25,939 nt of DNA, from contig DASSQD010000041.1 in assembly GCA_035702665.1 (NCBI GenBank), forward strand, positions 1 to 25,939. The letters run 5' to 3'. A program made the position numbers and the translations under genes. Positions 12,890-20,279 of this stretch are shown in pieces; the first letter of the stretch is position 1; every line of letters starts with the position of its first letter. The notes beneath the pieces were generated by a model that worked only from the letters and a program-made list of their open reading frames with translations, was not told where the DNA came from and searched no databases. The stretch comes from VBDM01 sp035702665 (GTDB lineage Bacteria; Pseudomonadota; Gammaproteobacteria; Burkholderiales; SG8-39).

Positions 12890-14113
12890 TTGAGCGGCGG
12901 CGAGGAGCGCGGCACCGCGCGGCTGGTCGCCGTGCTTGCGGTATCCCTCGCGGTGCAGACCTTGACGGCGCTGGGACTCGCCGTGCCCGCCGTGCTCGCG
13001 CCGGTTGCCGCGGCCGACTTCGACGTGGCGCCGACGGCACTAGGCCGGTGGGTCGGCTTTTCCTACATGATGGCGATGTTCGCGGGCCTCGCGGGAGGAA
13101 CCTTCGTCGGCCGCTACGGCCCCGCGCGTATGCACCAAGTGGCCGTTCTCGGAGTCGCGCTGGGCCTGGCGATCGGCGCGGGCGCGCAGGTCGCGCTCCT
13201 GCTCCTGTGCGGCGCCCTGCTCGGGGCCGCCCACGGCCTGGTGAACCCGGCGAGCTCGGCGATCCTCGCCGTCGCGTCGCCGCCCCGGATCCGCTCGATG
13301 GTGTTTTCGATCAAGCAGACGGGAGTCCCGCTCGGGGGCGCCATCGCGGGGGTCCTCGTTCCGGGCCTGATGCTGTGGACGAGCTGGCAGACGGCGGTGC
13401 TCGCGCTCGCCCTCGGCGCGGCGACCCTGCTCGCGGTGCTCGCTCTGCATCGCTCCCCCTACGATACGACCCGGAGAAAAGAACGCCTGCATTTGCGGAG
13501 CTTCGCCGCACCGGTGGCGGAGGTGTGGGTGAACCGCCCGATTCTCGAGCTGGCGGTCGTTTCGGGAGTGTACTCTGCGATCCAGATCAGCTTTCTCACT
13601 TACCTCGTGTCCTACCTCAAGCTCGAGCTCGGATACTCGCTGGTCGCCGCGGGCGCGGTGTTCTCGGTCGCGCAGATCTCGGGTGCGTTCGGCAGGATTC
13701 TCTGGGGGGTCGTCGCCGACCATCTGTTCAAGCCGCGCGGAGTGCTCGCCGCGCTGGGTTTGGTGATGATTTTCTGCGGAGCCGCCCTGGCTTCGTTGAC
13801 TCCGGCTTGGCCCTCGGCAGCGGTGCTCGGGGTATGCGCGCTCTACGGCGCCACGGCGGTGGGCTGGAACGGCGTGTTTCTCGCCGAAGTCGCGCGGCTC
13901 GCGCCCGAGGGCCGCGTCGCCGTTCTCACCGGGGGGACACAGTTCTTCACTTTTGCGGGCGTTCTGATCGGGCCGCCACTCTTCGGGGCGATAGCTTCCC
14001 TGGCAGGCAGCTACGGCGCCGGTTTCGTCGCCACGGGGATCCTGCCCTTCGTGGTCCTTGCCACGATGGCGAGAGGTCCAGGAGAGGCGGGAAGCGGGGA
14101 GTCCCGGCCATGA
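12890..14113 (+). CDS. MFS transporter
   Basis: The product of about 407 residues has twelve probable membrane helices in two halves joined by a cytoplasmic loop (RSPYDTTRRKERLHLRSFAA, around residues 186-206). The loop after TM2 (GGTFVGRYGPARMHQ) and its counterpart in the second half (GRILWGVVADHLFKPRG) are variants of the MFS G-x3-D/R-x-G-R-R motif. It moves a small solute across the inner membrane; the substrate is not readable. The start TTG 12890 lacks a clear Shine-Dalgarno sequence; an upstream GTG at 12867 is closed by a stop, so a slightly later start is the only alternative. Its stop overlaps the next start as ATGA (14110-14113), implying translational coupling to a hydrolase. Confidence 0.88.
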   Translation: MSGGEERGTARLVAVLAVSLAVQTLTALGLAVPAVLAPVAAADFDVAPTALGRWVGFSYMMAMFAGLAGGTFVGRYGPARMHQVAVLGVALGLAIGAGAQVALLLLCGALLGAAHGLVNPASSAILAVASPPRIRSMVFSIKQTGVPLGGAIAGVLVPGLMLWTSWQTAVLALALGAATLLAVLALHRSPYDTTRRKERLHLRSFAAPVAEVWVNRPILELAVVSGVYSAIQISFLTYLVSYLKLELGYSLVAAGAVFSVAQISGAFGRILWGVVADHLFKPRGVLAALGLVMIFCGAALASLTPAWPSAAVLGVCALYGATAVGWNGVFLAEVARLAPEGRVAVLTGGTQFFTFAGVLIGPPLFGAIASLAGSYGAGFVATGILPFVVLATMARGPGEAGSGESRP

Positions 14114-14745
14114 GCGCCGATTCCAGGGAGGCGGTGCTGCTTCTGCACGGGGCCTGGATGAATCCGCTGGTGATGAGCTACCTCGCGCACGCCTTGCGCC
14201 GCGAAGGGTTCACCGCCCAGACGATGGGCTACCGCACCATGCGCGACCCGCTCGAATCGCATCTGTCGCGCCTGGCGAACCGTGTCGCAAGGCTGGAAGC
14301 GGCGCGCGTGCACCTGGTCGGCCACAGCCTGGGCGGCGTGATCGCGATGCGCTACCTGCAGCGCATCGCGGACCGGCGCGTGCACCGCGCGGTGCTGCTC
14401 GGCGCCCCGGTCGCGGGCTGCCGCGCGGCAGCGCGCTTCGCCGAGCACGCGGGCGGCGAGCTGATGATGGGGCAGAGCCTCGCCGTCTGGCGCGAGCCGG
14501 TGGACGTCGCGGTCGACCCGCGCTTCGAGATCGGCGCGATCGCCGGCAACCGCGAGCTCGGCCTTGCCGGAATGGTGGTGCGGCTGCCCGCGCCGAACGA
14601 CGGGGTCGTCTGCCTCGATGAGACGAGATTCTCCGGGCTGCGGGATCACCTCGTGCTTCCGGTCGGTCATACGCTGATGCTGATGTCGTCCAGGGTCGCC
14701 CGGCAGACTGTGAGCTTTCTCAGGACCGGCGCCTTCCGCCGATGA
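14110..14745 (+). CDS. alpha/beta-hydrolase, lipase/esterase-like
   Basis: The 211-residue product is a compact alpha/beta hydrolase. The oxyanion region HGAWMNP follows the first strand (VLLLHG). The nucleophile elbow GHSLGG gives S73, and the later motifs NDGVV (D164) and GHTLM (H187) complete a likely catalytic triad in the right order. There is no signal peptide, so it is probably cytoplasmic. The family includes lipase-class-2/PGAP1-like esterases; the substrate is unknown. It overlaps the MFS gene upstream (ATGA at 14110) and the lipoprotein gene downstream (ATGA at 14742), so all three are probably translated as a coupled unit. Confidence 0.88.
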   Translation: MSADSREAVLLLHGAWMNPLVMSYLAHALRREGFTAQTMGYRTMRDPLESHLSRLANRVARLEAARVHLVGHSLGGVIAMRYLQRIADRRVHRAVLLGAPVAGCRAAARFAEHAGGELMMGQSLAVWREPVDVAVDPRFEIGAIAGNRELGLAGMVVRLPAPNDGVVCLDETRFSGLRDHLVLPVGHTLMLMSSRVARQTVSFLRTGAFRR

Positions 14746-15785
14746 AGCTGCCGGTTGCGCTCGTCCTCACGGTCCTGTGCCTGTCGGGGTGCTCTTCGGT
14801 CGAGTACTACGCCCAGGCCGCGAGCGGCCAGTTCGAGGTGATGTGGCTCTCCGCGCCGATCGACAAGCGCCTGCAGGAATCCGGCACGCCGCCTACCCTT
14901 CGCGAAAAGCTCAGGCGGGTGCTCGTGATCCGCGACTTCGCGAGCCGCGAGCTCGCGCTTCCGGACAACGACAGCTATCGCCGTTACGCCGACTTGGGCC
15001 GGCCCTTCGTGCTCTGGAACGTGTTCGCGGCGCCCGAGTTCTCGGTGACGCCGATCCAATCGTGCTTTCCGGTCGCCGGTTGCGTGAGCTACCGTGGTTT
15101 CTATTCGGAGGACGCCGCGCACAAGCACGCCGACGCCCTCGCGAAGGAGGGCGACGACGTCTACGTCGGCGGGGTCAGCGCCTACTCCACGCTGGGCTGG
15201 TTCTCCGACCCGGTGCTTTCCACGTTCATCAATTACCCCGAGCCCGAGATCGCGCGCATCATGTTCCACGAGCTCGCCCACCAGGAGGTATACGTCAAGG
15301 GCGACACCGTCTTCAACGAGTCCTTCGCAGTGGCGGTCGAGGAGGAAGGCCTGCGCCGGTGGCTCGAGCGCGAGGGCACGTCCGTGCAGCGCGCGGACTA
15401 CGCTGACTCGCGCCGCAGGCAGGGCGAGTTCGCGGCGCTCGTGCTCCGGTACCGGAAGCGGCTCGCCGACTTCTATGCAGAACCGCTGTCGACCGAGGAG
15501 AAGCGCGAGGGAAAGCGGCGCCTCTTCGCGGAAATGGGCGACGACTACGCGGCGCTGAAGACCTCCTGGGGCGGATTCACGGGCTTCGACCGCCTGATCG
15601 CGCGCGGCCTGAACAACGCCTTCCTGGTGTCGATCGCGAGCTACACCGAGCTGCTGCCGGCGTTCCGCGCGCTGCTGGCGCAGAACGAGGGCGATCTCTC
15701 CGCGTTCTATCGCGCGGCGCACGGGCTGGCAAAGCTGGACAAGCGCGATCGCGACGCGCGGCTCGCGGCGCTCGATCCTAGCTGA
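14742..15785 (+). CDS. lipoprotein zinc metallopeptidase, putative aminopeptidase
   Basis: The 347-residue product begins with a lipoprotein signal (MKLPVALVLTVLCLSGCSS, lipobox LSGC, acylated C17), so it is anchored to a membrane facing the periplasm. A gluzincin-type zinc site is present: HELAH gives H176, E177 and H180, and the third ligand is probably E193 in FNESFA. The sequence context (INYPEPEIARIMFHELAHQE) matches the proteobacterial family annotated as predicted aminopeptidase (Pfam Aminopep). The true substrate is not known to me. The start overlaps the hydrolase stop (ATGA). The 3' end overlaps the convergent GST gene by 8 bp, and no terminator hairpin is evident. Confidence 0.92.
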   Translation: MKLPVALVLTVLCLSGCSSVEYYAQAASGQFEVMWLSAPIDKRLQESGTPPTLREKLRRVLVIRDFASRELALPDNDSYRRYADLGRPFVLWNVFAAPEFSVTPIQSCFPVAGCVSYRGFYSEDAAHKHADALAKEGDDVYVGGVSAYSTLGWFSDPVLSTFINYPEPEIARIMFHELAHQEVYVKGDTVFNESFAVAVEEEGLRRWLEREGTSVQRADYADSRRRQGEFAALVLRYRKRLADFYAEPLSTEEKREGKRRLFAEMGDDYAALKTSWGGFTGFDRLIARGLNNAFLVSIASYTELLPAFRALLAQNEGDLSAFYRAAHGLAKLDKRDRDARLAALDPS

Positions 15786-16398
15786 GCGGCAGCATGACGT
15801 GCCTCTTGTACGCGGGACGCTGCTGCAGCCTGTTGTAGTAGGCTTCGACTCGGGGCAACGCGGGTCGCTTCACGTCCAGGGCGTTCCACCGGTACACGAA
15901 GGTGCCGAGCGGGATGTCGCCCATCGTGAAGGACCTTCCGCCCACGTAGTCGCGGCCCTCCAGGCTCTGCTCCAGCGCTTGGAACGCCTGCGCCGCCTTC
16001 TCGACGCCGTCGGCGATCACCTTGTGATCGCGCTTCTCTGGCGGCGTGCGGACGAGGCCCCAGAACACCGGCGTCATTGCGGGTGCGACCGTGCTGGTCG
16101 CCCAGTCCATCCAGCGGTCCACGTCGGCACGCTCCTTGGGGTCGGTCGGCCAGAGTGTTCCCGCGCCGTGCTTGGAGGACAGATAGCGCACGATGGCGTT
16201 CGACTCCCACAGCACCAAGCCGTCGTCTTCGATCGTCGGCACGCGGCCGTTGGGGTTCATCTTGCGGTAGAAGGGCTCGTTCACCACGCCGTACTGAAGG
16301 CCAGCGTCGGTGCGCTGATACGGCACTTTCAACTCCTCGAGCGCCCACAGCACCTTCTGCACGTTGATCGAGTTGATCCTGCCCCAGAGCTTCAGCAT
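15778..16398 (-). CDS. glutathione S-transferase family protein
   Basis: The 206-residue product has the GST architecture: a thioredoxin-like domain (about 1-80) with the glutathione-contact motifs NPNGRVPTIEDDG and LWESNAIVRYL, and an all-helical C-terminal domain (about 88-206) with FTMGDIPLGTFVYRW as the N-capping/hydrophobic-staple region. A serine in the first loop (GRINSINVQK) is the likely thiol-activating residue. It is cytosolic and conjugates or reduces electrophiles with glutathione; the substrate is unknown. GGAGG (complement of 16406-16410) precedes ATG 16398 by 7 nt. It is the only minus-strand gene in its immediate stretch, but it lies close to a gamma-glutamyltransferase gene that also handles glutathione. 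Confidence 0.95.
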   Translation of the reverse strand: MLKLWGRINSINVQKVLWALEELKVPYQRTDAGLQYGVVNEPFYRKMNPNGRVPTIEDDGLVLWESNAIVRYLSSKHGAGTLWPTDPKERADVDRWMDWATSTVAPAMTPVFWGLVRTPPEKRDHKVIADGVEKAAQAFQALEQSLEGRDYVGGRSFTMGDIPLGTFVYRWNALDVKRPALPRVEAYYNRLQQRPAYKRHVMLPLS

Positions 16399-16431
16399 AT
16401 CTCGTCCTCCGCGTGTCCGTCGTCGCAGCGC

Positions 16432-16460
16432 ATTCTACGATGATGCCGCTGGGTTACCAT
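16432..16460 (-). promoter_or_regulatory. candidate promoter for the GST gene
   Basis: On the minus strand TAGAAT (complement of 16432-16437) matches the -10 consensus at 5 of 6 positions. ATGGTA (complement of 16455-16460) lies 17 bp upstream as a weak -35 (3 of 6). The predicted start is near 16425, giving a leader of about 27 nt with the Shine-Dalgarno sequence. The same 73-bp gap must also hold the promoter of the divergent lipoprotein gene; I see no good one there. Confidence 0.4.
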
Positions 16461-16471
16461 AGGACCACCTC

Positions 16472-16861
16472 ATGTCCTTCCGTATACTCGCCCTTTCGCT
16501 CGCGATCGCGCTCTGCGGCTGTGCGATCTTCACCGAGACCTACGGCGTCCAGGAGGTCGACAACTGGGCTGCCAGGAACGAACCGCTTGCCGAATCCGGC
16601 AAGATGAAATGGTCCGAGTTCTACTCCCAGTATCTCGAGAAGGTATCGGCGACCCCCGTGATCGGGCAGAGCCCCGTGGTCGAGCGGCTGGGGATCATGG
16701 TCACGGCTTCGCTCTTCTATGAACGGGGACGCATCGACAAGACGGCGTTCGACTCGGTGCAGGGCATCGTGCGGAAGTACCAGACGCTCGATGACCCGGC
16801 CGCGAACCTGCTCGCGAGAAACGCGCTGGTGAAGGCGCTCGGAGCGAGCTCGCCGCGCTAG
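16472..16861 (+). CDS. small lipoprotein of unknown function
   Basis: The 129-residue product starts with a lipoprotein signal peptide (MSFRILALSLAIALCGCAIF) whose lipobox LCGC would acylate C17. The mature part is helical and polar, with no motif I recognise (EVDNWAARNEPLAESGKMKW, later YERGRIDKTAFDSVQGIVRK). It is probably a periplasm-facing membrane-anchored protein. It stands alone on the plus strand between two minus-strand genes and overlaps the gamma-glutamyltransferase 3' end by 4 bp, so it likely has its own promoter in 16399-16471. The Shine-Dalgarno sequence is weak. Confidence 0.8.
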   Translation: MSFRILALSLAIALCGCAIFTETYGVQEVDNWAARNEPLAESGKMKWSEFYSQYLEKVSATPVIGQSPVVERLGIMVTASLFYERGRIDKTAFDSVQGIVRKYQTLDDPAANLLARNALVKALGASSPR

Positions 16862-18462
16862 AACCCGACCGGCAGGCTGTCGCGCCGCGGGTCCGCGGCG
16901 GCGAGATAGCCGTCGTCGAGGCGGTGCGCGATCTGCGCGCAGCCGAAGGCGTTGTAGTCCTCGGGGAGCTTCATCACCTGGTGGCCGCGCGAGGCGAGCT
17001 CCGAGATCGTGGCGGCCGGCCACTCGTCCTCGAAGGTGACCTGCAGCCCGTTCACCACGCGGAAGCGCGGCGCGTCGATCGCGCCCTGCGGGCCCAGCCC
17101 GTAGTCGGTCATGCGCACCATCATCTGCGTGTGCCCTTGCGGCTGCATGCTGCCGCCCATCAGGCCGAAGCTCATGAGCGGCTCGCCGCCGCGCGTCACG
17201 AATCCCGGGATGATCGTGTGGAAGGGACGCTTGCGGGGTGCGACCTGGTTGGGGTGGCCGGGCGTGAGCAAAAGGCCCGAGCCTCGGTTCTGCAGGCTGA
17301 TCCCGGTCCCCGGCACGACCACGCCCGAGCCGAATCCCATGAAGTTCGACTGGATCATCGACACCATCATGCCGCCCGCGTCCGCGGCGGTGAGGTAGAC
17401 CGTGCCGCCCTTGGGGAGCGTGCCATGGCCGAAGTTCTGGGCGCGCTTCATGTCGATCAGCCCGGCGCGCGATTTCAGGTAGTCCCGGTCGAGCAGCTGC
17501 GACGGCTCCGGGTCCATCGCTTTCGGATCGGCGACGTAGCGGTATGCGTCGGCGAACGCGAGCTTCACCGCCTCGATCTGCAGGTGCGCGCTGTCGGGCG
17601 AATCGACTGGGTAGTCCGCTACGTCGAAGTTGGACAGGATCCCCAACGCCATGAGGCACACGATGCCCTGGCCGTTCGGCGGGATCTCGTGCACCGTGAT
17701 GCCGCGGTAGTCCTGGCTGATCGTCCCCACCCAGTCGTTGGTGTGGGCGGCAAGGTCGGCGCGCGTCATCGCGCCGCCGGTCTTCTTCGCGTAGGCCTCG
17801 ATCTTCTCGGCGAGCTCGCCCTGGTAAAAGGCTTCGCCCTTGGTCGCGGCGATCTTCTCCAGCGTCTTGGCCTGATCGGGAAAGCGGAAGATCTCGCCCG
17901 CGCGCGGCGAGCGGCCGCCGGGCAGGAAGGCCTGCGCGAAGCCGGGCTGGTCGCGCAGCTCCGGCACCTGCGGATCCCAGCGCTCCGCGACGAACGGCGA
18001 CACCGGATAGCCGTGGGCCGCGTAATCGATCGCCGGCTCGAACAATTTCTCGAAGGGGAGCTTGCCGAATTTCTTCGACAGGTCGACCCAGGCCGAAACG
18101 GCGCCCGGCACCGAGACGCTGTCCCAGCCGCGCGCCGGGATGCTCTTCTTCCCCTTGAAGTATTCGGGCGTCCACGCCGCGGGCGATCGCCCCGAGGCGT
18201 TCAGGCCATGCAGCTGCTTGCCGTCCCAGACGATCGCAAAGGCGTCGCTGCCGATGCCGTTCGAGATCGGCTCGACCACGGTGAGGGTGATCGCGGCCGC
18301 GAGCGCCGCGTCGACGGCGTTGCCGCCGGCGAGCAGCATGCGCAGGCCTGCCTGGGCGGCGAGCGGCTGGGAAGTGGAGACGACGTTGCGCGCCAGCGTC
18401 GGGCGGCGGAACGTGGGGTAGGGGGTGTCGAACAGGACAGGTCTTATCGCTCGTTGCAGCAT
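16858..18462 (-). CDS. gamma-glutamyltransferase family protein
   Basis: This 534-residue Ntn-hydrolase is expected to mature by self-cleavage into two subunits and to hydrolyse or transfer the gamma-glutamyl group of glutathione and similar compounds. The N-terminal part shows the family motif AGGNAVDAALAAAITLTVVEP and later NGIGSDAFA. The predicted nucleophile and new N-terminus is T354 in KGGTVYLTAAD, followed by MMVSMIQSNF. The substrate loop GSGLLLTPGHPNQ and the glycine motif FGLMGGSMQPQGH are present. Unlike the classical periplasmic enzyme, no signal peptide is visible (MLQRAIRPVLFDTPYPTFRR), so a cytoplasmic location is inferred. It starts 14 bp after metY and is probably co-transcribed with it. 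The substrate may differ from glutathione. Confidence 0.92.
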   Translation of the reverse strand: MLQRAIRPVLFDTPYPTFRRPTLARNVVSTSQPLAAQAGLRMLLAGGNAVDAALAAAITLTVVEPISNGIGSDAFAIVWDGKQLHGLNASGRSPAAWTPEYFKGKKSIPARGWDSVSVPGAVSAWVDLSKKFGKLPFEKLFEPAIDYAAHGYPVSPFVAERWDPQVPELRDQPGFAQAFLPGGRSPRAGEIFRFPDQAKTLEKIAATKGEAFYQGELAEKIEAYAKKTGGAMTRADLAAHTNDWVGTISQDYRGITVHEIPPNGQGIVCLMALGILSNFDVADYPVDSPDSAHLQIEAVKLAFADAYRYVADPKAMDPEPSQLLDRDYLKSRAGLIDMKRAQNFGHGTLPKGGTVYLTAADAGGMMVSMIQSNFMGFGSGVVVPGTGISLQNRGSGLLLTPGHPNQVAPRKRPFHTIIPGFVTRGGEPLMSFGLMGGSMQPQGHTQMMVRMTDYGLGPQGAIDAPRFRVVNGLQVTFEDEWPAATISELASRGHQVMKLPEDYNAFGCAQIAHRLDDGYLAAADPRRDSLPVGF

Positions 18463-18476
18463 CGGGGTCTCAGGCT

Positions 18477-19766
18477 TCAGGCTTTCGAAGCGATGGAAAG
18501 TGCATTGTCTATGTCCCAGAGGATGTCGTCCAGCGTCTCCAGGCCGACGGAGATGCGGATCATGTCCGGGCTCACGCCCGCCTTGGCCTGCTCCTCCTCC
18601 GACATCTGGCGGTGAGTGGTCGACGCCGGGTGAATGATGAGCGTCTTCGCGTCGCCGATGTTGGCGAGGTGACTCATGAAGGTCGCGGCCTCGATGAATC
18701 TCTCGCCCGCCTTCGCTCCACCTTTCACGCCGAAGTTGAGCAAGCCGCTCGCGCCCTTGGGCAGATACTTCTGCGCGAGCCTGTAGTACTTATTGCCCGG
18801 CAAGCCAGGATAGTTGACCCACGACACGCGGGGATGGGCATCGAGGAACTTCGCCACCGCGAGCGCGTTGGCGCAGTGGCGGTCCATGCGCACCGGGAGG
18901 GTCTCGAGCCCTTGAAGCAGCATCCAGGAGTTGAAAGGCGAAAGCGAGGCGCCGAAAGTGCGCAGGGTCTCCATGCGCGCCTTCATGGTGTAGCCGAAGT
19001 CGCCGAAGGTCTCATGGAAGATGACGCCGTGGTAGCCGCGCGAGGGCTCGGTCATCCCCGGGAACTTGCCGTTGCCCCAGGGGAATTTCCCGGATTCGAC
19101 GATGATGCCGCCCATGGTCGTGCCGTGGCCGCCGATGTACTTCGTCGCCGAGTGCACCACGATGTCGGCGCCCCATTCGAACGGCCGGCACAGATACGGC
19201 GAGGGCACGGTGTTGTCGACGACGAGCGGGACACCCGCCTCGCGCGCGATCTTCCCGACCGCATCGAGGTCGACGATGTTGATCAGCGGATTGCCCAGCG
19301 TCTCGGCGTAGACGAGCTTCGTGTTCTTCTTGAGCGCGCGCCTGAAATTCTCCGGGTCGTCGGGGTTGACGAACGTCGTGTCGATGCCGAGCTTGCGCAG
19401 GTTCACTTCCAGCAGCGTATAGGTGCCGCCGTACAGCGTGGCGGCGCTGACGATGTGGTCGCCCGCTTCGCAAAGCGTCAGGATCGCGGTCATCTCGGCC
19501 GCTTGGCCCGTGGCGGTGGCGACCGCCGCACGCCCGCCCTCGAGCGCCGCGAGCCGCTCCTCGAACACCGCCGTGGTCGGGTTGGACAGGCGCGTGTAGA
19601 CGTTGCCGAAGGTCTGCAGGTTGAACAGGCTTGCCGCGTGGTCGGCCGAGTCGAAGACGTACGAGGTGGTCTGGTACAGCGGCACGGCGCGCGACCCGGT
19701 GGCCGCATCGGGGATCTGCCCGGCGTGCAGCGCGAGCGTCTCGATGCCGAACTTGCGGTCAGCCAT
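18477..19766 (-). CDS. metY: O-acetylhomoserine sulfhydrylase (aminocarboxypropyltransferase)
   Basis: The 429-residue, PLP-dependent enzyme of the Cys/Met metabolism family makes L-homocysteine from O-acetyl-L-homoserine and sulfide. The N-terminus ETLALHAGQIPDAATGSRAV and the cofactor tyrosine/arginine motif NVYTRLSNPTT are typical of MetY. The PLP lysine is K209 in HSATKYIGGHG. At 429 residues, and with the FHETFGDFGYTMKARMETLR segment, it fits the longer MetY subgroup better than cystathionine gamma-synthase or MetZ (about 390-400). Its start is 3 bp after the stop of a CoA-binding protein gene and its stop is 14 bp before a gamma-glutamyltransferase gene, so a three-gene operon is likely. 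No SAM riboswitch is evident upstream. Confidence 0.95.
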   Translation of the reverse strand: MADRKFGIETLALHAGQIPDAATGSRAVPLYQTTSYVFDSADHAASLFNLQTFGNVYTRLSNPTTAVFEERLAALEGGRAAVATATGQAAEMTAILTLCEAGDHIVSAATLYGGTYTLLEVNLRKLGIDTTFVNPDDPENFRRALKKNTKLVYAETLGNPLINIVDLDAVGKIAREAGVPLVVDNTVPSPYLCRPFEWGADIVVHSATKYIGGHGTTMGGIIVESGKFPWGNGKFPGMTEPSRGYHGVIFHETFGDFGYTMKARMETLRTFGASLSPFNSWMLLQGLETLPVRMDRHCANALAVAKFLDAHPRVSWVNYPGLPGNKYYRLAQKYLPKGASGLLNFGVKGGAKAGERFIEAATFMSHLANIGDAKTLIIHPASTTHRQMSEEEQAKAGVSPDMIRISVGLETLDDILWDIDNALSIASKA

Positions 19767-19769
19767 GAG

Positions 19770-20243
19770 TCAGTAGGACAGCCACTGCGGCCGTTTCGCC
19801 GAGATCACCCGCGTATTCACGCCGCACCAGTTGAGTCCCCCGAACAGCCGCCCGTGCTCGATCTTCACGCAGCGGTCCATTACCGCCTCGAGTCCCGCCG
19901 CCTCGGCCTTCTTCGCGGCCTCGACGTTCAGCACGCCGAGCTGCTGCCACAGCACCTTCGCGCCGATGGCGATCGCGTCATCGGCGATCGGCATGATGTC
20001 CTGGGTCTTGCGGAAGCAGTCGACGATGTCCACTTTCACCGAAATGTCGCGCAGCGACTTGTAGCACTTCTGCCCGAGGATCTCTTCGTACCGCGGATTC
20101 ACCGGGATCACGGTGTAGCCGTGCTCGATCATGTATTTCGCGGCGAAGTAGCTGGGGCGGAACCAGTCCCCGGAGAGACCGACGACGGCGATCACGCGGT
20201 TCGTCTTGAGGATGCGGCGCAGACCCGGGATGTCGTCGACCAT
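19770..20243 (-). CDS. CoA-binding protein (YccU-like)
   Basis: The 157-residue single-domain protein has a Rossmann-type CoA-binding fold of the CoA_binding_2 family: VIAVVGLSGDWFRPSYFAAK near the N-terminus, then HGYTVIPVNPRYEEILGQKC, then IVDCFRKTQDIMPIADDAI, and C-terminal GLNWCGVNTR. Related domains occur in succinyl-CoA synthetase alpha subunits, but stand-alone members have no established reaction. It precedes metY by 3 bp, an association often seen in proteobacteria, and might influence homoserine acylation or the supply of acetyl groups; that is inference. Its ATG is 36 bp from the divergent ThDP-enzyme start. Confidence 0.9.
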   Translation of the reverse strand: MVDDIPGLRRILKTNRVIAVVGLSGDWFRPSYFAAKYMIEHGYTVIPVNPRYEEILGQKCYKSLRDISVKVDIVDCFRKTQDIMPIADDAIAIGAKVLWQQLGVLNVEAAKKAEAAGLEAVMDRCVKIEHGRLFGGLNWCGVNTRVISAKRPQWLSY

Positions 20244-20279
20244 GGCTCCGGAATTCTATCGTATAGTTCCGACCTCACC
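20244..20279. promoter_or_regulatory. very short divergent intergenic region with overlapping promoter-like elements
   Basis: Only 36 bp separate the CoA-binding gene (-) from the ThDP-enzyme gene (+). On the plus strand TATAGT (20262-20267, 5 of 6 to -10) would start transcripts near 20274. On the minus strand TAGAAT (complement of 20253-20258, 5 of 6) would start near 20246. Both -35 regions would fall inside or at the edge of the opposing gene, and neither matches well. If right, both mRNAs have almost no leader. The two promoters would compete or be co-regulated. Confidence 0.3.

Noticed and set aside
18612..20279. Open plus-strand frame of about 556 codons running antisense to metY and the CoA-binding gene into the ThDP enzyme
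   Set aside because: It is the antisense shadow of GC-rich codons. Its translation is Arg/His/Val-rich without any domain, whereas metY on the minus strand is fully recognisable and the ThDP family N-terminus begins at 20280.
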